Below the pieces are notes generated by a model that was not told the origin of the DNA, made no database searches, and saw only the letters and a program-made list of their open reading frames with translations. Shown here in pieces: positions 9,621 to 22,090 of a stretch of 64,000 nt of DNA. The stretch's first letter is position 1; every line of letters begins with the position of its first letter. The DNA comes from Petrolisthes cinctipes (lineage: Eukaryota; Arthropoda; Malacostraca; Decapoda; Porcellanidae), in contig JAWQEG010000488.1 in NCBI GenBank assembly GCA_033782935.1, positions 124,001 through 188,000 of the forward strand. Direction: 5' to 3'. The translations under genes were made by a program, and so were the position numbers.

Positions 9621-12422
9621 CCAAAACATGCTAAAAATCGATATATAAGGTCCCCAAAGTCGATATATCAAATTCTGGCCCAAAACACCCGAAAACTCGA
9701 TATTTTGGGGTCCCAGAAGCGAACTGTACATGCCTACTCCGTGTTAGAGTATTTTCAAAATTCAGGCCCAAAACATACTGAAAATCGATCTTTTAGGTGC
9801 CCAAAAGTCGATATGTGCATGCATCTTCTGTACCCGTTTATATCTCAAATTCAGGCTCAATACACCCGAAAATTCGATATTTTGGGGTCCCAGAAGCGAT
9901 CTGTACTTGCTTACTCCGTGTTAGAGTATTTTCAAAATACAGGTCCAAAACAAGCTGAAAATCGATATTTTAGGTGACAAAGTCAACATGTGTATGCATC
10001 TTCTGCACCCGTTTATATCTCAAATTCAACCTCAAAACACCCGAAAATTCGATATTTTTGGGTACCAGAAGCGATCTGTACATGCCTACTCAGTGCTAGA
10101 AATATTTCAAAATATAGGCTCAAAACATGCTAAAAATCGATATTTTAAGTGTCCAAAGTCGATATGTGCTTGCATTATCTGTACCCGTTTATATCTCAAA
10201 TTCAGGCTCAAAACACCCGAAAATTCGATATTTTGGGGTCCCAGAAGTGATCTATACATGCCTACTTATTGCTAGAATATTTTCAAAATATAGGCCCAAA
10301 ACATGCTAAAAATCGATATTTTAAGTGTCCAAAGTCGATATGTGCATGCATCATCTGTACCCGTTTATATCTCAAATTCAGGCTCAAAACACCCGAAAAT
10401 TCGATATTTTGGGGTCCCAGAAGTGATCTGTCCATGCCTACTTAGTGCTAGTATATTTTCAAAATATAGGCCCAAAACATGCTAAAAATCGATATTTTAG
10501 GTGCCCAAAGTCAATATCTCAAATTCAGGCCCAAAACACCCTAAAATTTGATATTTTGGGGTCCCAGAAGCGAACTGTACATGCCTACTCCGTGTTAGAG
10601 TATTTTCAAAATACAGGCCTAAAACATACTGAAAATCGATCTTTTAGGTGCCCAAAAGTCGATTTGTGCATGCATCTTCTGTACCGGTTTATATCACAAA
10701 TTCAGGCTCCAAACACCCGAAAATTCGATATTTTATGGTCCCACAAGCGATCTGTACATGCCTACTCCGTGTTAGAGTATTTTCAAAATACAGGCTCAAA
10801 ACATACTGAAAATCGATCTTTTAGGTGCCCAAAAGTCGATATTTAAATGCATCTTCTGTACCCATTTATATCCCAAATTTAACCTCAAAACACCCGAAAA
10901 TTCGATATTTTGGAGTCCCAGAAGCGATCTGTACATGCATTGTCAGTGCTAGCATGTTTTCAAAATATAGGCTCAAAACATACTAAAAATCGATATTTTA
11001 AGTGTCCAAAGTCGATATGTGCATGCACATTCTGTACCCGTTTATATCTCAAATTCAGGCTCAAAACACCCGAAAATTTGGTATTTTTGCGTCCTAGAAG
11101 CGATCTGTACATCCCTACTCCTAGTTAGAATGTTTTCAAGATACAGACCCAAAACATGCTCAAAATCGATATTTTAGGTGCCCAAAAGTCGATATGTGCA
11201 TGCATCTTCTGTACCCGTTTATATCTCAAATTCAGGCTCAAAACACCCGAAAATTCGATATTTTTTGGTTCCAGAAGCGATCTGTACATGCTTACTTAGT
11301 GCTAGAATATTTTCAAAATATAGGCCCAAAACATGCTAAAATCGATATTTTAGGTGCCCAAAAGTCGATATGTGCATGCATCTTCTGTACCCGTTTATAT
11401 CTCAAATTCAGGCTCCAAACACTCGAAAATTCTATATTTTGGGGTCCCAGAAGCGATCTGTACATGCCTACTCCTAGTTAGAGTATTTTCAAAATACAGG
11501 CCCAAAACATGCTGAAAATCGATATTTTAGGTGCCCAAAGTCAGTATGTGCATGCATCTTCTGTACCCGTTTATATCTCAAATTCAGGCTCAAAACACCC
11601 GTAAATTCGATATTTTGGGGTCTCAGAAGCAAACTGTACATACCTACTCCTAGTTAGAGTATTTTCAAAATACAGGCCCAAAACATGCTGAAAATCGATA
11701 TTTTAGGTGCCCAAAGTCAATATGTGCATGCATCTTCTGTACCCGTTAATATCTCAAATTCAGGTCCAAAACTCCAAAAAATTCGATATTTTGGGGTCCC
11801 AGAAGCAATCTGTACATGTCTACTCAGATCTAGAATGTTTTCAAAATATAGGCTCAAAACATGCTTAAAATCGATATTTTAAGTGTCCAAAAGTCGATAT
11901 GTGCATGCATCTACTGTACCCGTTTATATCTAAAATTCAGGCTCAAAACACCCGAAAATTCAGTATTTTTGGGTCCCAGAAGCGATCTGTACATCCCTAC
12001 TCCTAGTTAGAATGTTTTCAAGATACAGACCCAAAACATGCTCAAAATCGATATTTTAGGTGCCCAAAAGTCGATATGTGCATGCATCTTCTGTACCCGT
12101 TTATATCTCAAATTCAGGCTCAAAACACCCGAAAATTCGATATTTTTGGGTCCAAGAAGCGATCTGTACATGCCTACTCCTAGTTAGAGTATTTTCAAAA
12201 TACAGGCCCAAAACATGCTGAAAATCGATATTTTAGGTGCCCAAAGTCAGTATGTGCATGCATCTTCTGTACCCGTTTATATCTCAAATTCAGGCTCAAA
12301 ACACCCGTAAATTCGATATTTTGGGGTCTCAGAAGCAAACTGTACATGCCTACTCAGATCTAGAATGTTTTCAAAATATAGGCCCAAAACATGCTTAAAA
12401 TCGATATATTAATTGTCCAAAG

Positions 12423-15400
12423 TCGATATGTGCATGCATCTTCTGTACCCGTTTATATCTCAAATTCAGGCTCAAAACACCCGAAAACTCGATATTTTGG
12501 GGTCCCAAAAGCGAACTGTACATGCCTACTCCGTGTTAGAGTATTTTCAAAATTCAGGCCCAAAACATACTGAAAATCGATCTTTTAGGTGCCCAAAAGT
12601 CGATATGAGCATGCATCTTCTGTACCCGTTTATATCTCAAATTCAGGCTCAAAACACCCGAAAATTCGATATTTTGGGGTCCCAGAAGCGATCTGTACTT
12701 GCTTACTCCGTGTTAGAGTATTTTCGAAATACAGGTCCAAAACAAGCTGAAAATCGATATTTTAGGTGACAAAGTCAACATGTGTATGCATCTTCTGCAC
12801 CCGTTTATATCTCAAATTCAACCTCAAAACACCCGAAAATTCGATATTTTTGGGTCCCAGAAGCGATCTGTACATGCCTACTCAGTGCTAGAAATTTTTC
12901 AAAATATAGGCTCAAAACATGCTAAAAATCGATATTTTAAGTGTCCAAAGTCGATATGTGCATGCATCATCTGTACCCGTTTATATCTCAAATTCAGGCT
13001 CAAAACACCCGAAAATTCGATATTTTAGGGTCCCAGAAGTGATCTGTACATGCCTACTTATTGCTAGAATATTTTCAAAATATAGGCCCAAAACATGCTA
13101 AAAATCGATATTTTAGGTCCCCAAAGTCGATATCTCAAATTCAGGCCGAAAACACCCGAAAATTCGATATTTTGGGGTCCCAGAAGCTAACTGTACATGC
13201 CTACTCCGTGTTAGAGTATTTTCAAAATACAGGCTCAAAACATACTGAAAATCGATCTTTTAGGTGACCAAAAGTCGATATGTAAATGCATCATCTGTAC
13301 CCATTTATATCCCAAATTTAACCACAAAACACCCGAAAATTCGATATTTTTGGGTCCCAGAAGCGATCTGTACATGCATTGTCAGTGCTAGAATTTTTTC
13401 AAAATATAGGCACAAAACATGCTAAAAATCGATATCTTAAGTGTCCAAAGTCGATATGTGCATGCATCATCTGTACCCGTTTATATCTCAAATTCAGGCT
13501 CAAAACACCCGAAAATTCGATATTTTGGGGTTCCAGAAGCGATCTGTACATGCCTACTTAGTGCTAGAATATTTTCAAAATATAGGCCCAAAACATGCTA
13601 AAATTGATATTTTAGGTGCCCAAAAGTCGATATGTGCATGCATCTTCTGTACCCGTTTATATCTCAAATTCAGGCTCCAAGCACTCGAAAATTCGATATT
13701 TTGGGGTCGCAGAAGCGATCTGTACATGCCTACTCCTAGTTAGAGTATTTTCAAAATACAGGCCCAAAACATGCTGAAAATCGATATTTTAGGTGCCCAA
13801 AGTCAATATGTGCATGCATCTTCTGTACCCGTTTATATCTCAAATTCAGGCTCAAAACACCCGAAAATTCGATATTTTGGGGTCCCAGAAGCGAACTGTC
13901 CATGCCTACTCCGTGTTAGAGTATTTTCAAAATACAGGCCCAAAGCATACTGAAAATCGATCTTTTTGGTGCCCAAAAGTCGATATGTGCATGCATCTTC
14001 TGTACCCGTTTATATCTCAAATTCAGGCTCAAAACACCCGAAAACTCGATATTTTGGGGTCCCAGAAGCGAACTGTACATGCCTACTCCGTGTTAGAGTA
14101 TTTTCAAAATTCAGGCCCAAAACATACTGAAAATCGATCTTTTAGGTGCCCAAAAGTCGATATGTGCATGCATCTTCTGTACCCGTTTATATCTCAAATT
14201 CAGGCTCAAAACACCCGAAAATTCGATATTTTGGGGTCCCAGAAGCGATCTGTACTTGCTTACTCCGTGTTAGAGTATTTTCAAAATACAGGTCCAAAAC
14301 AAGCTGAAAATCGATATTTTAGGTGACAAAGTCAACATGTGTATGCATCTTCTGCACCCGTTTATATCTCAAATTCAACCTCAAAACACCCGAAAATTCG
14401 ATATTTTTGGGTCCCAGAAGCGATCTGTACATGCTTACTCAGTGCTAGAAATTTTTCAAAATATAGGCTCAAAACATGCTAAAAATCGATATTTTAAGTG
14501 TCCAAAGTCGATATGTGCATGCATCATCTGTACCCGTTTATATCTCAAATTCAGGCTCAAAACACCCGAAAATTCGATATTTTGGGGTCCCAGAAGTGAT
14601 CTGTACATGCCTACTTATTGCTAGAATATTTTCAAAATATAGGCCCAAAACATGCTAAAAATCGATATTTTAGGTCCCCAAAGTCGATATCTCAAATTCA
14701 GGCCGAAAACACCCGAAAAATCGATATTTTGGGGTCCCAGAAGCGAACTGTACATGCCTACTCCGTGTTAGACTATTTTCAAAATACAGGCTCAAAACAT
14801 ACTGAAAATCGATCTTTTAGGTGCCCAAAAGTCGATATGTAAATGCATCATCTGTACCCATTTATATCCCAAATTTAACCTCAAAACACCCGAAAATTCG
14901 ATATTTTTGGGTCCCAGAAGCGATCTGTACATGCATTGTCAGTGCTAGAATTTTTTCAAAATATAGGCACAAAACATGCTAAAAATCGATATCTTAAGTG
15001 TCCAAAGTCGATATGTGCATGCATCATCTGTACCCGTTTATATCTCAAATTCAGGCTCAAAACACCCGAAAATTCGATATTTTGGGGTTCCAGAAGCGAT
15101 CTGTACATGCCTACTTAGTGCTAGAATATTTTCAAAATATAGGCCCAAAACATGCTAAAATTGATATTTTAGGTGCCCAAAAGTCGATATGTGCATGCAT
15201 CTTCTGTACCCGTTTATATCTCAAATTCAGGCTCCAAGCACTTGAAAATTCGATATTTTGGGGTCGCAGAAGCGATCTGTACATGCCTACTCCTAGTTAG
15301 AGTATTTTCAAAATACAGGCCCAAAACATGCTGAAAATCGATATTTTAGGTGCCCAAAGTCAATATGTGCATGCATCTTCTGTACCCGTTTATATCTCAA

Positions 15401-17155
15401 ATTCAGGCTCAAAACACCCGAAAATTCGATATTTTGGGGTCCCAGAAGCGAACTGTCCATGCCTACTCCGTGTTAGAGTATTTTCAAAATACAGGCCCAA
15501 AGCATACTGAAAATCGATCTTTTTGGTGCCCAAAAGTCGATATGTGCATGCATCTTCTGTACCCGTTTATATCTCAAATTCAGGCTCAAAACACCCGAAA
15601 ACTCGATATTTTGGGGTCCCAGAAGCGAACTGTACATGCCTACTCCGTGTTAGAGTATTTTCAAAATTCAGGCCCAAAACATACTGAAAATCGATCTTTT
15701 AGGTGCCCAAAAGTCGATATGTGCATGCATCTTCTGTACCCGTTTATATCTCAAATTCAGGCTCAAAACACCCGAAAATTCGATATTTTGGGGTCCCAGA
15801 AGCGATCTGTACTTGCTTACTCCGTGTTAGAGTATTTTCAAAATACAGGTCCAAAACAAGCTGAAAATCGATATTTTAGGTGACAAAGTCAACATGTGTA
15901 TGCATCTTCTGCACCCGTTTATATCTCAAATTCAACCTCAAAACACCCGAAAATTCGATATTTTTGGGTCCCAGAAGCGATCTGTACATGCTTACTCAGT
16001 GCTAGAAATTTTTCAAAATATAGGCTCAAAACATGCTAAAAATCGATATTTTAAGTGTCCAAAGTCGATATGTGCATGCATCATCTGTACCCGTTTATAT
16101 CTCAAATTCAGGCTCAAAACACCCGAAAATTCGATATTTTGGGGTCCCAGAAGTGATCTGTACATGCCTACTTATTGCTAGAATATTTTCAAAATATAGG
16201 CCCAAAACATGCTAAAAATCGATATTTTAGGTCCCCAAAGTCGATATCTCAAATTCAGGCCGAAAACACCCGAAAAATCGATATTTTGGGGTCCCAGAAG
16301 CGAACTGTACATGCCTACTCCGTGTTAGACTATTTTCAAAATACAGGCTCAAAACATACTGAAAATCGATCTTTTAGGTGCCCAAAAGTCGATATGTAAA
16401 TGCATCATCTGTACCCATTTATATCCCAAATTTAACCTCAAAACACCCGAAAATTCGATATTTTTGGGTCCCAGAAGCGATCTGTACATGCATTGTCAGT
16501 GCTAGAATTTTTTCAAAATATAGGCACAAAACATGCTAAAAATCGATATCTTAAGTGTCCAAAGTCGATATGTGCATGCATCATCTGTACCCGTTTATAT
16601 CTCAAATTCAGGCTCAAAACACCCGAAAATTAGATATTTTGGGGTTCCAGAAGCGATCTGTACATGCCTACTTAGTGCTAGAATATTTTCAAAATATAGG
16701 CCCAAAACATGCTAAAATTGATATTTTAGGTGCCCAAAAGTCGATATGTGCATGCATCTTCTGTACCCGTTTATATCTCAAATTCAGGCTCCAAGCACTC
16801 GAAAATTCGATATTTTGGGGTCGCAGAAGCGATCTGTACATGCCTAATCCTAGTTAGAGTATTTTAAAAATACAGGCCCAAAACATGCTGAAAATCGATA
16901 TTTTAGGTGCCCAAAGTCAATATGTGCATGCATCTTCTGTACCCGTTTATATCTCAAATTCAGGCTCAAAACACCCGAAAATTCGATATTTTGGGGTCCC
17001 AGAAGCGAACTGTCCATGCCTACTCCGTGTTAGAGTATTTTCAAAATACAGGCCCAAAGCATACTGAAAATCGATCTTTTTGGTGCCCAAAAGTCGATAT
17101 GTGCATGCATCTTCTGTACCCGTTTATATCTCAAATTCAGGCTCAAAACACCCGA
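12423..17155 (+). repeat. 1557-bp nine-monomer higher-order repeat, three tandem copies
   Basis: Three head-to-tail copies start near 12,423, 13,980 and 15,537; a short stub ends near 17,155. Each copy holds eight long and one 147-bp monomer. In copy 2, phase points are 13,771, 13,947, 14,124, 14,301, 14,476, 14,652 (short), 14,799, 14,976 and 15,152. Copies 2 and 3 share GCTTACTCAG, CGAAAAATCGATATTTT and GTTAGACTATTTTC where copy 1 differs. They differ from each other at only a handful of bases, for example near 15,241, 16,632, 16,847 and 16,866. They are thus the most recent pair. Confidence 0.93.
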
Positions 17156-20100
17156 AAATTCGATATTTTGGGGTCCCAGAAGCGATCTGTACATGCCTAC
17201 TCAGATGCAGGCCCAAAACATGCTAAAATTCGATATTTTATGTACCCAAATTGAACATGTGTATGCATCTTCTGCACTCGTTTATATCTCAAATTCAACC
17301 TCAAAACACCCGAAAATTCGATAATTTTGGGTCCCAGAAGCGATCTGTACATGTCTAGTCAGTGCTAGAATGTTTTCAAAATATAGGCTCAAAACATGCT
17401 AAAAATCGATATTTTAAGTGTCCAAAGTCGATATGTGCATGCACATTCTGTACCCGTTTATATCTCAAATTCAGGCTCAAAACACCCGAAAACTCGATAT
17501 TTTTGGGTCCCTAATGCGATCTGTACATGCCTACTCCTAGTTAGAGTATTTTCAAAATACAGGCCCAAAACATGCTGAAAATCGATATTTTAGGTGAACA
17601 AAGTCAATATGTGCATGCATCTTCTGTACCCGTTTATATCTCAAATTCAGGCCCCATAAAAACGAAAATTTGGTATTTTTGCGTCCTAGAAGCGATCTGT
17701 ACATCCCTACTCCTAGTTAGAATGTTTTCAAGATACAGACCCAAAACATGCTCAAAATCGATATTTTAGGTGCCCAAAAGTCGATATGTGCATGCATCTT
17801 CTGTACCCGTTTATATCTCAAATTCCGGCTCAAAACACCCGAAAATTCGATATTTTGGGGTTCCAGAAGCGATCTGTACATGCCTACTTAGTGCTAGAAT
17901 ATTTTCAAAATATAGGCCCAAAACATGCTAAAATCGATATTTTAGGTGCCCAAAAGTCGATATGTGCATGCATCTTCTGTACCCGTTTATATCTCAAATT
18001 CAGGCTCCAAACACTCGAAAATTCGATATTTTGGGGTCCCAGAAGCGATCTGTACATGCCTACTCCTAGTTAGAGTATTTTCAAAATACAGGCCCAAAAC
18101 ATGCTGAAAATCGATATTTTAGGTGCCCAAAGTCAATATGTGCATGCATCTTCTGTACCCGTTTATATCTCAAATTCAGGCTCAAAACACCCGAAAATTC
18201 GATATTTTTGGGTCCAAGAAGCGATCTGTAAATGCCTACTCCTAGTTAGAGTATTTTCAAAATACAGGCCCAAAACATGCTGTAAATCGATATTTTAGGT
18301 GCCCAAAGTCAGTATGTGCATGCATCTTCTGTACCCGTTTATATCTCAAATTCAGGCTCAAAACACCAGTAAATTCGATATTTTGGGGTCTCAGAAGCAA
18401 ACTGTACATGCCTACTCCTAGTTAGAGTATTTTCAAAATACAGGCCCAAAACATGCTGAAAATCGATATTTTAGGTGCCCAAAGTCAATATGTGCATGCA
18501 TCTTCTGTACCCGTTAATATCTCAAATTCAGGTCCAAAACTCCCAAAAATTCGATATTTTGGGGTCCCAGAAGCAATCTGTACATGCCTACTCAGATCTA
18601 GAATGTTTTCAAAATATAGGCTCAAAACATGCTTAAAATCGATATTTTAAGTGTCCAAAAGTCGATATGTGCATGCATCTTCTGTACCCGTTTATATCTA
18701 AAATTCAGGCTCAAAACACCCGAAAATTCAGTATTTTTGGGTCCCAGAAGCGATCTGTACATCCCTACTCCTAGTTAGAATGTTTTCAAGATACAGACCC
18801 AAAACATGCTCAAAATCGATATTTTAGGTGCCCAAAAGTCGATATGTGCATGCATCTTCTGTACCCGTTTATATCTCAAATTCAGGCTCAAAACACCCGA
18901 AAATTCGATATTTTGGGGTTCCAGAAGCGATCTGTCCATGCCTACTTAGTGCTAGAATATTTTCAAAATATAGGCCCAAAACATGCTAAAATCGATATTT
19001 TAGGTGCCCAAAAGTCGATATGTGCATGCATCTTCTGTACCCGTTTATATCTCAAATTCAGGCTCCAAATACTCGAAAATTCGACATTTTGGGGTCCCAG
19101 AAGCGATCTGTACATGCCTACTCCTAGTTAAAGTATTTTCAAAATACAGGCCCAAAACATGCTGAAAATCGATATTTTAGGTGCCCAAAGTCAATATGTG
19201 CATGCATCTTCTGTACCCGTTTATATCTCAAATTCAGGCTCAAAACACCCGAAAATTCGATATTTTTGGGTCCAAGAAGCGATCTGTACATGCCTACTCC
19301 TAGTTAGAGTATTTTCAAAATATAGGCCCAAAACATGCTGAAAATCGATATTTTAGGTGCCCAAAGTCAGTATGTGCATGCATCTTCTGTACCCGTTTAT
19401 ATCTCAAATTCAGGCTCAAAACACCCGTAAATTCGATATTTTGGGGTCTCAGAAGCAAACTGTACATGCCTACTCAGATCTAGAATGTTTTCAAAATATA
19501 GGCCCAAAACATGCTTAAAATCGATATATTAAGTGTCCAAAGTCGATATGTGCATGCATCTTCTGTACCCGTTTATATCTAAAATTCAGGCTCAAAACAC
19601 CCGAAAATTCGGTATTTTTGGGTCCCAGAAGCGATCTGTACATCCCTACTCCTAGTTAGAATGTTTTGAAGTTAGAGACCCAAAATATGCTCAAAATCGA
19701 TATTTTAGGTGCCCAAAAGTCGATATGTGCATGCATCTTCTGTACCCGTTTATATCTAAAATTCAGGCTCAAAACACCCGAAAATTCGATATTTTGGGGT
19801 TCCAGAAGCAATCTGTACATGCCTACTTAGTGCTAGAATATTTTCAAAATATAGGCCCAAAACATGCTAAAAATCGATATTTTAGGTGCCAAAAGTCGAT
19901 ATCTCAAATTCAGGCCAAAAACACCCAAAAATTCGATATTTTGGGGTCCCAGAAGCGATCTGTACATGCCTACCCCGTGTTAGAGTATTTTCAATATACA
20001 GGCCCAAAACATACTGAAAATTGATCTTTTAGGTGCCCAAAAGTCGATATGTGGATGCATCTTCTGTACCCGTTTATATCTCAAATTCAGGCTCAAAACA

Positions 20101-21230
20101 CCCGAAAATTCGATATTTTGGGGTCCCAGAAGCGATCTGTACTTGCTTACTCCGTGTTAGAGCATTTTCAAAATACAGGCCCAAAACAAGCTGAAAATCG
20201 ATATTTTAGGTGACCAAAGTCAACATGTGTATGCATCTTCTGCACCCGTTTATATCCCAAATTCAACCTCAAAACACCCGAAAATTCGATATTTATGGGT
20301 CCCAAAAGCGATCTATACATACCTACTCAGTACTAGAATTTTTTCAAAATATAGGCTCAAAACATGCTAAAAATCGATATTTTAAGTGTCCAAAATCGAT
20401 ATGTGCATGCATCATCTGTACCCGTTTATATCTCAAATTCAGGCTCCAAACACCCGAAAATTCGATATTTTGGGGTCCCAGAAGCGATCTGTACATGATT
20501 ACTCAGATGCAGGCCCAAAACATGCTAAAAATCGATATTTTAGGTACCTAAAATGAACATGTGTATGCATCTTCTGCACTCGTTTATATCTCAAATTCAA
20601 CCTCAAAACTCCCGAAAATTCGATAATTTTGGGTCCCAAAAGCGATCTGTACATGTCTAGTCAGTGATAGAATGTTTTCAAAATATAGGCTCAAAACATG
20701 CTAAAAATCGATATTTTAAGTGTCCAAAGTCGATAAGTGCATGCATCTTCTGTACTCGTTTATATCTCAAATTCAGCCTCAAAACACCCGAAAATTCGAT
20801 ATTTTTGGGTCCCAGAAGCGATCTGTACATGCTTACTCCTAGTTAGAGTATTTTGAAAATACAGGCCCAAAACATGCTGAAAATCGAAATTTTTGGTGCC
20901 CATAGTCAACATGTGTATGCATCTTCTGCACCCGTTTATATCCCAAATTCAACCTCAAAACACCCGAAAATTCGATATTTTTGGGTCCCAGAAGCGATCG
21001 GTACATGCCTACTCAGTGCTAGAATTTTTTCAAAATATAGGCTCAAAACATGCTAAAAATCGATATTTTAAGTGAACAAAGTCGATATGTGCATGCATCA
21101 TCTGTACCCGTTTCTATCTCAAATTCAGGCTCAAAACACCCGAAAATTCGATATTTTTTGGTCCCAGAAGTGATCTGTACATGCCTACTCAGTGCTAGAA
21201 TATTTTCAAAATATAGCCCCAAAACATGCT
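16533..21230 (+). repeat. Right copy of the long-range collinear duplication
   Basis: This is the partner of the 1.6-5.9 kb stretch. It holds extra units relative to the left copy, including the 1058-bp six-monomer duplication at 17.7-19.5 kb. Its first part overlaps the last copy of the 1557-bp repeat, so the long-range copying and the local amplification share sequence. Confidence 0.7.
17690..19471 (+). repeat. 1058-bp six-monomer higher-order repeat, about 1.7 copies
   Basis: Sequence at about 17,690-18,413 returns at about 18,748-19,471. Matching long monomers start at 18,101 and 19,159. The unit is six full-length monomers with no short one (6 x 176.3). Shared marks include the CTCGAAAATTC monomer following GGCTCCAAA, and AGAAGCAAACTGTACATG. 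A related version lies at about 11.2-12.3 kb. Confidence 0.8.
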
Positions 21231-22090
21231 AAAAATCGATATTTTAGGTGCCCAAAGTCGATATCTCAAATTCAGGCCCAAAACACCCTAAAATTCGATA
21301 TTTTGGGGTCCCAGAAGCGAACTGTACATGTCTACTCCGTGTTAGAGTATTTTTAAAATACAGGCCCAAAACATGCTGAAAATCGATATTTTAAGTGTCC
21401 AAAGTCGATATGTGCATGCATCTTCTGTACCCGTTTATATCTCAAATTCAGGCTCAAAACACCCGAAAATTCGGTATTTTTGGGTCCCAGAAGCGATCTG
21501 TACATCCCTACTCCTAGTTAGAATGTTTTCAAGATACAGACTCAAAACATGCTCAAAATCGATATTTTAGGTGCCCAAAAGTCGATATGTGCATGCATCT
21601 TCTGTACCCGTTTATATCTTAAATTCAGGCTCAAAACACCAGAAAATTCGATATTTTTGGGTCCCAGAAGCGATCTGTACATGCCTATTCAGTACTAGAA
21701 TATTTTCAAAATATAGGCTCAAAACATGCTAAAAATCGATATTTTAGTTGCCCAAAGTCGATATTTCAAATTCAGGCCCAAAACACCCTAAAATTCGATA
21801 TTTTGGGGTCCCAGAAGCGAACTGTACATGCCTACTCCGTGTTAGAGTATTTTCAAAATACACGCCCAAAACATACAGAAATCGATCTTTTAGGTGCCCA
21901 AAAGTCGATATGTGCATGCATCTTCTGTACCCGTTTATATTTCAAATTCAGGCTCCAAACACCCGAAAATTCGATATTTTGCGGTCCCAGAAGCGATCTC
22001 TACATGCCTACTCAGATGCAGGCCCAAAACATGCTGAAAATCTATATTTTAGGTGCCCAAAGTCAACATGTGTATGCATCCTCAGCACTC

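Larger units (their letters stand above)
8980..10320 (+). repeat. 675-bp higher-order repeat, about two copies
   Basis: Copies at about 8,980-9,655 and 9,655-10,320 each hold four monomers, one 147-bp and three of about 176 bp. Phase points 9,452 and 10,127 and the motif GTACTTGCTTACTCCG at about 9,228 and 9,903 are 675 bp apart. The same four-monomer composition gives the 676-677-bp unit of domain II. Confidence 0.78.
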
